A stretch of 64,000 nucleotides of DNA from Ophiodon elongatus (Eukaryota > Chordata > Actinopteri > Perciformes > Hexagrammidae), in NCBI GenBank assembly GCA_016806645.1, contig JACSYO010002116.1, positions 5,527,001 through 5,591,000 of the forward strand. Direction: 5' to 3'. This document shows positions 23,115 through 34,763 of this stretch, piece by piece. The translations under genes were made by a program, and so were the position numbers. Within the stretch, counting starts at the first letter, position 1. Each line of letters begins with the position of its first letter. Under the pieces are notes generated by a model, which did not search any database, had not been told where the DNA came from, and was given only the letters and a program-made list of their open reading frames with translations.

Positions 23115-24179
23115 GCACAAACCCTGAGACTGTTACTGTAATCTGTGGTGGAGGCAGAACCGCTGAAGGAGACACTGCAGTCATGCCACAAGAAGAATTA
23201 TGTGGACATTTAAATATATCTGATCATTTTTGCAAAAGTAGCAGGTTCATAATCTGTAAAGTGCAGTGATTAAGACTTTGTTTTTCTTTATCTGCCTTCT
23301 CAGTTCTCCGTAGAGGTTTGACTTGTCATGGTGCTCTATTAGAGATCAATAATTCAGAATGAATACAAGGTGAGAAACACCTAAAGTAGCTCCCACTTCC
23401 ACTTCCACTGCTTCCAATCTTTTTCTTAAAACTGGCTTTGACCCCTCAAACTGTGCATTGGAAAGAAACAGAAACAAACGATCAAAACCGTTCGATTTCA
23501 TTAATAGCTCTAGTTTTCAAACAGAGCTGTGTGATCTGTGATCTGAAATTTAGTATGCAATCCATGAGCAATTAAAGCATGTTAAGTAATCTACCCCCTT
23601 ATCCTGCTCGTTTGCAAAACAATGTAAGAAGGGGTCAGTCGGTCCACAGACCACAGTAGATGAAATAAAATAAATAAGCAGAGAGCTTTATTTCTCCAAG
23701 AATGTCACAGACTTGCACACAAACTGGCAGCTCGGGTGCCACCAGGAAACATCGGGTTTACACAGTATGACTGATTTCTGCTCAGCTCAGCCTTAGGCTA
23801 GGAACGACTTCGTCAATTGGGACTGCTGCACGTAGTTGCTGAAATGTGATGACATTATGTTGGAAGCCTTGAGCACCACACAGTCACATAGTCTTAAACC
23901 TGTATGCTTGTCACAGCGGACAGTGTTTAAGAGATATGCTGACAAGTGTTTGCTCGCTCCTGTCTTTGACCTTCTTGTCTTCACTATCACCTCAAGTATT
24001 TTTTTCATTTGATACTTTGCTCCTTTTCTCTGTCTGTCTGAGTCCCATTTTCACTCCTGTTTCTGTTGTTCTTGTTCCAGCATTGGATGCTTGTCTCTTT
24101 TAGACATCGGAGCAAACACAAGGGGTCGGAAGGTACATTCAGTCACACAATCAGACAATGTGACAATTTCTCCTCCCTC

Positions 24180-24238
24180 TGCCTGCCTGCCTGCCACACA
24201 CACTCAGACACACACACTCACACACACACACACACACC
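24180..24238. repeat. (TGCC)n followed by imperfect (CA)n
   Basis: Four TGCC units followed by CA repeats with TC interruptions; the pure CA part is 24219-24237. Confidence 0.85.
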
Positions 24239-25606
24239 TCCCTGCGCTGTCAACTTAAACCCTTACCACTGGCTTTAGCTTCCCCCAATCGAAGTCTTTG
24301 TAAAGGCGCTTTGACCAGATCATCGTCATGGAGCCCAATGTAAAGAGACAGAGAGGAGAAAGGGATACCCAAACTGGGGCGGAGGGCTTTTTTTTCACTG
24401 TGTATGTGTGTGTGGCCAACATCTAGTCAGCTTCCAGTAAAAACCTTTGAGTGATGGGAAACCCTCTCTGAATCTTGTGACACGCATGCGCTCATAAACA
24501 CAAGAAGCAGCATACAGACTGTTATTGTAACAGGATGATGGCTCTCGTCAGCATTTTGGGTCAAACTTGCTACCACGGTGCTAGAATTCACACAATTGGT
24601 ACATGTGTGTAAGCGTGAGCACGCTTGCATATCCAGTTCAATATCTCTACATGGAAAAAATGTGTTTCCTCAAACTGGGGTATGTGAGTGTCAGCTTCAG
24701 TCTCGCCAGTCAGCTCATTTCAAGCAGCACATGTCGAATGTTTGATCCTCGGATCTCAATTTCGTCCACAGAGAACAATGGCGATTAGAGTACATCCCCT
24801 GAAAAAAAATTATTTTTCACAGATCTCTTGACAACAAATGACAGTCGTGGCACATTTAGTCCACTTAAAATGTCACAAAACGAAAACTGTTATTGACTTA
24901 TTTCACCAACTTCATTTCAAACTGCACGGAGTGGATCGTAACTTTCCCCCTGTGAGGTTTTTACTTTTTGAGCCGTGTATTTTTAAGAAAATGGGAAGGG
25001 ATCAGTTTAACGTAGAGATTTGATTTAGTTTTGAAGATTCAACACAAGCTCAGCGAGTGCCAGGCAGTGAAACCTCACTACTGTAATAGTTTTTCTGGAG
25101 GGGAGTTTACTTAAAGTTAATTGCTCAAAGCAACCACAGGTTAGGCTGAACCCCAGCAATTCAAGCTACATTCACATAATTGGATATGTAGAATAAATAA
25201 ATGTGGGGCTTTTTGAAACGCTGATTTATTTAAATAAAGGATGTTGACTGTTTTGAAGTTCTCCAGGTTCCTCTTTGACCCCCATCTCTTTGACTGGCAA
25301 ACTGTATGTGAGCTACTGTATAGCTGAGTATTTTAGCTCAGCTCTTAGTCTTTGGGGTTGTTCCAAGTGTTACTGTTCGTAATCTGAACCCAACTGTGAG
25401 TGAGTTGTGTGTTTAGGTGGCAACTGCAAGGTCCGCTGTAATTCATGAGCCATGGACCCAATTGTTAAACACTTTCCTGTCACTTGATCTGTTTGCGTGT
25501 ATGTGTGTGTTTATCGATCCATTTGCTTGTCTTTCAACATATAATCCAGAATATGTCAGCGAGGACAGTGAGAACCCATTTTTCCTCTTCACGCTATCTC
25601 TTCATC

Positions 25607-25608
<2 letters not shown>

Positions 25609-25640
<32 letters not shown>

Positions 25641-25651
25641 TGTGTGTGTGT
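25609..25651. repeat. (TG)n microsatellite
   Basis: TG run of 43 bases with one A at 25634. Confidence 0.94.
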
Positions 25652-26540
25652 CCACATGCCCGATCTGCTCGTCTCCGTAATAGCCGGGGTCATCAGTTAA
25701 GGATCAGACCTCACCTCTGTTGAGAAATAGAGAGATAGGAGTTTCAACAAACAGGGAAGGCTTTTCCCATATCTCTGTGAAAGATTGCATGATAACATTT
25801 TTGGCTGATGGGAGGAAAGGTCTTGGCATTTATGTCGGCCTTTAGCAGTCCTTATTTTAAAAAACAAACTAACATTTAGAAAGGTCTCGCACTCACTGGC
25901 CTATATGGAAAGCCAAACACACATCACAGTTTAAAATAGAAGTTTTTGGTACACTTATAGCGTCTGCACCAATAGGGCCTGTTTTTCCACAGTGAGAAAG
26001 TTCATAATGGTCTCTTTCTTGAATGATTTGGGACGGTTGAGAGAGACCATCTACGTGCATCTGATGTAACAAAGGGTTGAAATAAGTTTCCCGTGGTTTA
26101 ACAATCTTGGCTCAAACGTTAGCATCACTTAACCAACATCATCTTGCCCGGGCCAGTGACATTGTGTAACTGCATATTTCTACTTTCCATCCAGCCATGT
26201 TTTATGAGGACTTACTTATTTGAATTGTCATCTGTAGAGCAGCCCTCACAAGGTTATTTTCACATACCTTCCATATTTATCAATGTGAACATTTCTGACA
26301 CATAGTTAAAAACAAGAACGCAAGGGCTCTTTTTATGGTGCCATCACAATATATACTCAGGACGTTCTCCAGTGATCAATTTATGGACACAGTGACGGCA
26401 CTGAGGGCTAGTCTAGTTCAGGATGACAATAAAATGAAGCTCAATTAGATGGAAAATAATAAATAAACAGCAAGTTAAGGTTGACTGAAACACCTTATTT
26501 TAACCCCCTCTTATTTAGCATACAAGCAGCAGATAACCAC

Positions 26541-26630
26541 TGCTTACATTGCATTACATTCATTTGGCAGACGCTTGTACAAGGCAGCTTAAAATAATAA
26601 GTGCATTCAAACTCAAAAAGAGCAAGAGCT
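26541..26630. repeat. Short interspersed repeat fragment
   Basis: CATTGCATTACATTCATTTG, then GCAGACGCTTGTACAAGGCA and AATAAGTGCATTCAA match a short repeat that I recall as very abundant in teleosts (usual form: GACGCTTTTATCCAAAGCGA). Its class is not clear to me. Confidence 0.6.
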
Positions 26631-28299
26631 GGATGTCATCATAAACTGGAAATGCTTTGTTTATTGTCTTTGTTAACGACTATAACTCCACCTATGAAGC
26701 ATGATTGAGTGGTGTGTAAACTGTTGAGGAAAGTTTCATAACTCACGCACACCATGACATAGTTGTAGTTATATAGTCATACTGTTTGTCTTCAGTATTT
26801 TTAAATAGATTAATACATGTTTTGATTTAAGCTGTGAATGATTTGTATGCGTATATAATGTGAAATAGTGTGAATATTAGAAATAACATGCTCATTCTTT
26901 TCAACACAGTGGGCGACCTAGACTGGGATTAATCCATTACTAATATTCTTCTATAGCAACTACAGTATATTTTAGCGGTCCTTGAGCAAAGCACATAATT
27001 GGAGCTGTTAGAGGCCAGCAGCAGTAGACGACTGAAGCACAAGTGAACTTGGCATGACTGAAAGAATGTGACATATTGCGTAAGACCATGTGTCCTGAAC
27101 AAACTCTGCCCAGATAAATGAAGGCAAGAACAAACTAGTTAATTGTTAAATACAATGGTGCTTTTCACTAATGCAGTGGGCAGACATGCTACTGTGTTAA
27201 TGGAAGAACAGCAGTCTCACATTGGCAGCCAGGCCGCTGTTCCAAACCACTGCATCTCTCCTCTTCCAGTGTGGTTACCATACACCTATGCTAGTTTTGG
27301 ACAACACAAACTTTGGAATAGGAAAAGCATAATTCTCTCCCCTCCCTCGTTCACTTACTCACTGTGCCTCTCTCTTTCTCATGCACATTTACCCAACACA
27401 TACCAATTTGCCCAGATGAAAAATGTCAAGGGTGGACCACCTTGCTCTTCCATGCCTGGTCAGAGGAAAATCTTCCCGTCTTCATCAATGAGGCGCAGTG
27501 TGCAGCATGCTCTGTCCCGCTCACATATCTCAGCCATTAGACAGGCATGTGTTGGGCCGGCTCCAGGGCTGGGCCTGCTGCTCCGCTCACTGAAGTCCCA
27601 TTCAAGGTAATCTACACCAACCCAACCAATTTCACAGGTGCAAAAATGTGTAACAAGTAGAACTTGAAACATTATTGCGGCGTTCAGATGATCTTTGGGT
27701 GAATTAAGCAGCGCGGAAAGGTCTTTTTTTACGAGCCCAAAAGCTGTGTCGAGCATAAAAAAAAGCAATAAAGTACATCAAGGGTTCTTAAACTTTTCCA
27801 CTTAACGACCTGTCACCAAGCCTCATTCAATAGGCACCTACAGGAACCAGTGTTTTAACAAAGAAGCCAAATAGAAACAGAAAAAACGGCATTCATTGAT
27901 AACGTTTGTTGTATTTCCATCCAAATAACATTTTGTTACATGATTAAAAATATATGCTTTTTTTTGTCATTCCAGTCCTCTAGAATTTCAATAAATGTTT
28001 TATCACAGAGAGAAGAGAAAGATATGAATTTTGGAAAGTGATATCGGTGCGTGAACAGATTAACAGATGTCTGTTATTTGTAAGAACATTTTAACTTTGA
28101 ATATAGTTTATTTGTAGCCGTAGTCTTGCTAATTTTACAATGGCCAAAACGTTTCCGTAGCCATAACCAAATTATTATAAAAATTACAATTATTGCTGGT
28201 TAAAGTGAAAATATTGTGACAATGTGTAGGCTCATTGTGTTGAACCAACAGTAAATTACTAACTTTCTACTAAGTTTAGGCTGTCCAACCCACAGCTTT

Positions 28300-28730
28300 A
28301 CTGTTTTGGTTTACTCATGCTGCTCTCATAGCATCGTTTTTTGCCGGCAGCAGGCTGCTGTCTTCAGTGAAAAACCTCTAAAAACTCACTGTACACTACC
28401 TGCTCAGCACCAAACAGCAGCCACACACAGGTAGCAACTAGCTAATGAACACAGTGGAGCATTCAGGAGCTAAAGAGCTAGATATTCCCCTCAGGAGTTG
28501 GAAGAGACTAAAACAGAGCTAAAAGAGAGTGAATATTGGACCTACATTTGTCAGGTGGACACAAACACGACTCTTAATGCCTCTGGATATGTAAATAAGC
28601 AACACTTTGCTAACACATCTTAAATGTTGATGATGTGTCAATATTGTGTTAACAACTTATTTTCACTGCCTCCAAGTGGGCAAACGAAACAGTTATTTCA
28701 GGTGTAAACTTTTAACTAAAGGTTTGTTGT
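28300..28730. repeat. Interspersed repeat copy (family shared with 59300-59965)
   Basis: TGCTCAGCACCAAACAGCAG, a TCAGGTGGACACAAACACGA block, GATGATGTGTCAATATT and AAGTGGGCAAACGAAACA reappear in the same order, diverged, at 59350, 59792, 59902 and 59930. Two ordered copies show an interspersed element; class unknown. Confidence 0.6.
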
Positions 28731-31310
28731 TGTCAAAACCTGAAACATAACCCAAACAAAATAAATGTTCTCTGCCATAAATAAGTGTTATGTAACTATC
28801 CTGTCCAGAATGTGCTTTTGTCACATCATTCCAATTGAAACTTGGATCTTTAAAAGTTGCAAAGAAAAATGCATTTTAATTTTTTTTTTTTTATTTAAGT
28901 AAATTGTCTGGCATCTTGATTTTTATCATCTTGGTCTGACTGTTTCAGGTCTTGACCCAGTTCAAACATTAAAAAAAAAAAAATCTTGACATTTCAATTC
29001 AAAGTTCGTTTATACATTTTTTTGTGTATGTCCGTAACAAGGATTTTATACTGTATTGTGACCTGTGACTCATACTGCCCTCTGTCAGGGTATGATTGCC
29101 ATTTTTGTGGGCACACACAGATACTCATACAGACAGACACACTAACATTATCCTTTCCTCTACTCATTTTGATCTACATCATAGGTGACCTGAATAAGTC
29201 AGGAACACAAAGAATAACCTAAAATGTAATGAAAACAATTAAGCTTGGCAAGAAAGTCTGTGTTTTTGCCAACATGAAAATATTCCTGTGTGCGTGCACT
29301 GTATATGCGTTGATTTAACATGACCCCCACCCTGTATGATAATCCGTCCCTTAGCCTACAGTCATGAACGTCATCACAATGTGTCCATACAGAGTATGTG
29401 GATGGAGAGAAAGAGCTGCTCTAATGCTTGTGAGCCAGAAGTCCTGGTTGTAAACAGACCTTTCTCAGCGAGGTGAGAAAACAACCTGAGCAGCTGTGGC
29501 TTTTCTACAGTAGAAACAGACTCTCTTAAGCGCCAAAGATCATACAAAATAAGCTGGTTTTGGATGGAATTACAATATAGCTTTTATTGTGGCACTGTTG
29601 GCATATCCCAGACAAATGTTTAAGAATTTCTCTCTTTCTCTCTCTCTTTATGTCGTGTCATTTTAGATTAGCAGGCTAAAGGCTCTGCTTTCTGTAATTA
29701 ATCTAAATCCATCCAGATGGGGAATGGTTTCAGTTTCATCAACCTCAAGGAAGAGCTATGAGACGCTTGTTCCTTTGGGTCTTTTTTCCTCATTCTCTTT
29801 TTCTTTTTAGTGACAGTACAAGTGTTCTTCTTGTGACAGCAGCTTTAGGGACAGGCTCTGAGTCACAAGACATCTGCTCTCCTCCCTCCATTTATTGAGG
29901 TCCAGTCTGGGCGCTGACAGATACTCTATCTGTCTTTTTCTCTCTGAAGCGCTCTCTTGATCTCTTTCTTCACCTTCATCCGTAACCCCGTCCTTCTGTG
30001 ATTGTCTTTGTCTCCGCGTTCGCTTCCTGGGTCACTGTTCTGATTATTGTTGCAGTCTGGTTACACTTTGTGCCATTTGACAGTTATAATTTCCAGAAAA
30101 CTCACTCCTCCCTTCCTGTACCAGACTGCTGTCATGCTGTATGGCTTTTTATAGCACTAATTGTTTCCATTGGATATGGTATATTATACATTAGCTATGG
30201 TACTGTCGAGCTATGAACATACAATAACCACTTTGTCCTGTCTTTACCAAATTTCATATGTTCAGAACCAAATAAACCCATTAATAAATTAAGACTAACA
30301 TTTCTCTTCCTGAAAATAAACCAGAAATACATTTTGTATATGGGTGAAGTTCCTTTTCTTTCTTGATTCACAATTGCACAAACCCAAAACGACGATTTGA
30401 TTCTGGTAACTGTCTGGAAAACGTAATCGATTAGATCAATCCTTCTATAAGAACTCATTCTTTCACTTTAAAGTGGAGTCTTGGCAGCATGTGAATGCCT
30501 GCGCAGCTACAAAACCACACTCAATAACCTCTTTTCATATTCTGCATGATCCAAGACAAACGTATTAAGGTCTCTGTGTCCGTGCTTCCACATGAAATGC
30601 TTGCAGTATTGGCTCCAACAGTCAAACCATCCCACAGTTTATATACATAATCCTGCTCCTCTTGTCCATAAAATGCAAACCATCTTTTCTGACGTGTGGA
30701 CCCTTGACGCTGTGCTGCCAAAACATCATAACACAAATCTGTCTTCTACTCACTGTAGTTCCCTCTCGTTTTACTCTCACCCTCTCACTCCCACTGTGGT
30801 CTCACCTCTCTCTCCCCGACTTTACTCCCCTGAAAATGTCAAAACGATTTCTGTTGACGGCTGATGAGTGCCCCAGTTTGTCCCCTTCAATTTTGAAGGT
30901 GACGGGGCATTTGGAGGACAGTTAGAGCTCATGTTCCTTTGAGTCAGAGAACAGGAGAAGGTGTAATTTCCTGAGTCTAAGGTGGTCTCTAAAAATATTC
31001 TGGGATATCTCTTACAGTTTGGAAAATGACTGGTTCATTAAAGGTACCTGAGCAAAGAAACTCTGTGATCTGGTCTGGGGCCACCCTGTCTAGCTCGACG
31101 GGAAGACCAGGGCACTATGACGGCCAAGTTTATGGATCTTCATAATGGAGCCACCCCAGAAAAAAAGAGACGAATAAAAACAAAATACATGTCTCGGTCC
31201 TTGTGATCCAGGAATCACAAGGAGTAGGGAGCGACAGAAGACAACATGACATGGTATAACTAGATGTCGCGATGCTGTAGAATTGATGTTCATACACATG
31301 TGCATCTATT

Positions 31311-31317
<7 letters not shown>

Positions 31318-31345
<28 letters not shown>
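31318..31345. repeat. (AC)14 microsatellite
   Basis: Pure AC run of 28 bases. Confidence 0.94.
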
Positions 31346-31348
<3 letters not shown>

Positions 31349-34215
31349 TGTAATCAATAACATTTCTGGGTTTTAGCCCTCTCCTGTCTGACCCTGGGCA
31401 GAGCTCAGCACAGGGCAGAAAAAGGCTGTCTGAGTGTGGAGAGCACAAAGCACTTCAAAGCAACAGAAGACTGGCAAAGACAGCAAGATGACTGGGGAGA
31501 TAGAGAGAGGGAGGAAGAATCTCTCTCTAAATTGCACTCCAGAGAAAAGGAGGAGAGACAGGCAGAAACTGAATGCACTTCATGCTGAAGCTCTTATCGT
31601 GTGTCTTTACTTTTCTTTTGAGAATTGATGTTCATATGATTAGGGGGAAGCTTTCTGCTAAATTATTCTTGCAAATGTAGATGTTTTTTACGATTAGAAA
31701 TTACTGAAATTACCGTTAATGTAAACGCCAGCAGTTCTGGGAAGCAGTGGGCAGTGCTCTGCTCGGTGTGGCTGCATCCAAGTATCTGTGATAAAAGTAT
31801 GTGATTCATGTGTGCATTATTGTGTGTCTCTATGTGCTTATTCATTCATTCCTTTGTGTTTGTGTGTGCGTAATGAGGCCTGACATTCACTAGTGCACTA
31901 TTTCATTTTGAAAAGCCTGCACGCTGCCAGAAGCTGCTGTTATTTTGCTCGTCATCTTTGGTTCATCGTTTTGTTTTTTCCTGTTATCTTAGATGAGAGG
32001 AGGATGAGTCTTTGGAGGCGTCCCAAGTCTGACCTAAAAGTTGTTCTGGTCCACCATCTTGAAGGCCCTCCCGAAGCTCTTATTGAGTATCGATATACTA
32101 AGGCATCCTTCACAGAAACCGGCCGACACGGCCCCTTATGGCATATCAGTTATTGATTGACACTGCAGCAGATCAGACAGATAACCGATTAAAATCAAGT
32201 TTTATATATTATTTATTTATATAAATAATTTAAAGTGTGTGTATATATTTGACAGAACAAAAGCCAAAATACCATCCCAGATTTAACAATATTAATGTGC
32301 TGACTTGTCAAACAAAGTGTTGAGTATCCTTGGCTAACGTGCTCTACTGTTTCCCCTCAGAGCTGAAGCGCTGTTTTCCTTTAATTTTTCAAAATGTATG
32401 TTTTGATTTAATCATTAAAACATTAATTGTGGCACTGGAACAGAAGATGGTGGTTTATTTAAAACAGACAAAAACAATCCAGTTGGATATATTCAGTTTC
32501 TTCTGCATTTTTGCCCAGATGATAGAATAATATGAGCCCTTCTGTTCTTTCCGTTATTAGTCTCAAGTTCTGCTCCTTTGTGTGTTGCTCATTTCCCAAA
32601 CGCCTAGAAAAATAGTCAGCTAATCAATCACTGATTAAGTTTCTCTTTATCTGAAGATTTAAACAAACACTCTACCACAGGCTCTAAATATTAGTGTTGC
32701 TCTAAGGAAAAGGGATACACTTGCATTTATTGTTTCCTCTTGTCCTCCTTTTCCATCCTTTGTCCATTTTAATTACATTTAACTATGAACGTCCACTAGA
32801 GGGACACGGTTGATCTTTGGCCTCCGGCTGACTTGTCCTTCTTGGAGGACCGTGGATCTGAGGTGCGACTCTTTATTACAATGGAAGATTACCCAGATAC
32901 CTTAAATAGTGGAAGGGACTTACTTAAACCTGCCAGAATTTAATGATCATGCCTGGTGGTTTTTATTTACTAAATTTCCGAGGAAGTGAGCGCTGCTGAT
33001 TTACTGGAGAGTTGGATGACAGGCTTTAATATCGGCCATCGGGACTCTTGCCATCTGCTCTGCCATCTGAAGGCAGGAAACTGGCTGGCTTCATCTCACC
33101 TTCTACTATAGACTCCACCAGCCTGTTCTGTACTTCATCCGCAGCAAGAAATACGCTTCCCAGCAGCCTGAAATTCTGCTCTCACTGTGAGCTACAACAA
33201 GGCAAACTTGGCATACAGCCCGAACCCTCATGTTCATTTATGATTACAGTCATTTTCATATGGTCAGAGTGAGAGCTGTGTTACTGTCTGATTCAATGTA
33301 GGAGACGCGCATTAGTCCTTTTCTCTGGAACCTGATTACGTGCAATTATGAGGCTCATTTAGTGAAAGGAACATTACCGTGACAGTAATAGAAAATGTCT
33401 TCTGTTCGACCAGCTGTACACCTGGTGTTTCTTGTTGTATGCGCTCAGTCCTCATTCGGAAAGAGCTGGATCCTTTCGCCCTGTAAACAAACAGCAGCCA
33501 GATAACTGGCAGACTGCTTCGCTGGATGTTTGATGGAATAAGTGCATTTTAATCTGTGCAGAGACTTGGCTGTGAAAAGCAAATCTACAGCCAAAAAGCA
33601 CATCAAAACTTTGAGGGGGGATTTTTTTGTTTCTTCTGTCTTTTTCTTCTCTTTCCCCTGACGGGCTCATTTTTCTTCTCTCAGTAGGACCACTGCTGGT
33701 GGTGGTATCATTACACTCCACTACATTACAGAGCGCTCTGTCATGGGGCTCAATCCAACAGCTTTCACACTCATTGCAGCAGTATCACTGACAGGGCTTT
33801 ACTGTGCAAAGTCCTGAAAGCTCATAAATTCTGTATGTTTAACAAGTCAACCTTTTGTGTCTGGTGTCTCGCTGTGTGTGTTGCCAATATTTTCAGAGCA
33901 CCATACCAGGACAGAAGCTATATGCACACAAAATGCTTTAAAACCAAGTGAGAACTCTTTTATTTCAGTTTTTGTGTCCTCTGCTCACCCCAGCATCCAT
34001 TCGAAGTAAACTGGACATGGGACTCTCCAAACTTGTAAAATCACCTATTATGTAAGAAGAACAGAGTCTTCTTTTTTTTTATGTCCCATCTCTTATTCCT
34101 GGCAGTAAAAACTAATGCAGCGTCATCTGCCTTCTGGCAAGACGACCCTCTATGTCTTCATTATTGGAGTAAGGCCCTTTTTCCTGTCATGTTCTCAATT
34201 CTCTGTAAGTGGAGC

Positions 34216-34220
<5 letters not shown>

Positions 34221-34272
<52 letters not shown>
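34221..34272. repeat. (GT)26 microsatellite
   Basis: Uninterrupted GT run of 52 bases. Confidence 0.96.
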
Positions 34273-34281
<9 letters not shown>

Positions 34282-34695
34282 ACTCACTTCCTCCCATTAT
34301 AATCAATACTGGGCATAATCCGCTGAGCTCTATTGAAATGATTCATACGTGCTTTTAATCTGTCGGGGGGAAAAAAGGTCAGGGGGCAAACAGTTTATAT
34401 TGATACAGTAACAGTATAGAAAGCTGTTAGTTTTCAGAAATCTTTTCTTTTTTTCTTTTTTTTCACATACATTCAAAACGATTCAACCTGACTCATTTCA
34501 ATGATACAGCTTATTCAGATCTCACAGTTTTGAAAAGAAGCAGATTTGGCCAACATCATGCATGAAATTATTATTTATTTCTTTAATTGCTGAATACTCA
34601 ATTAGCATTTACAAGCTTAAGAGACCCCCGACCAAAGCATGAAATCACATCATTGCATGATAGCCATTTATATGGCTTTCTGTGAGCCCATGGCT

Positions 34696-34763
34696 GCTGT
34701 TTGATCACGGTAACTTTGATGCTTGACTCTGAGGGACGTCGGTGGAGCATATGATCAAACAGC
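34696..34763. repeat. 12-bp perfect inverted repeat around a TCF-like site
   Basis: GCTGTTTGATCA at 34696-34707 and its exact reverse complement TGATCAAACAGC at 34752-34763 flank a 44-base spacer. The spacer contains CTTTGAT, which is ATCAAAG on the other strand, the TCF/LEF core. The arms are seen directly; regulatory meaning is a guess. Confidence 0.8.

Larger units (their letters stand above)
20161..26540. other. Intergenic, sfrp5-proximal part
   Basis: No gene is recognised. The block contains CA/TG arrays at 20537, 22315, 23058, 24219 and 25609 and a promoter-like CCAAT/TATA cluster near 22138-22191. Open frames across the arrays encode only repeated Cys-Val or Thr-His and are not genes. 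Confidence 0.6.

Noticed and set aside
27143..27610. 155-codon plus-strand frame as a gene
   Set aside because: It begins at TTG, and no domain, splice pattern or family likeness was seen. Kept only as a composition island in the findings.
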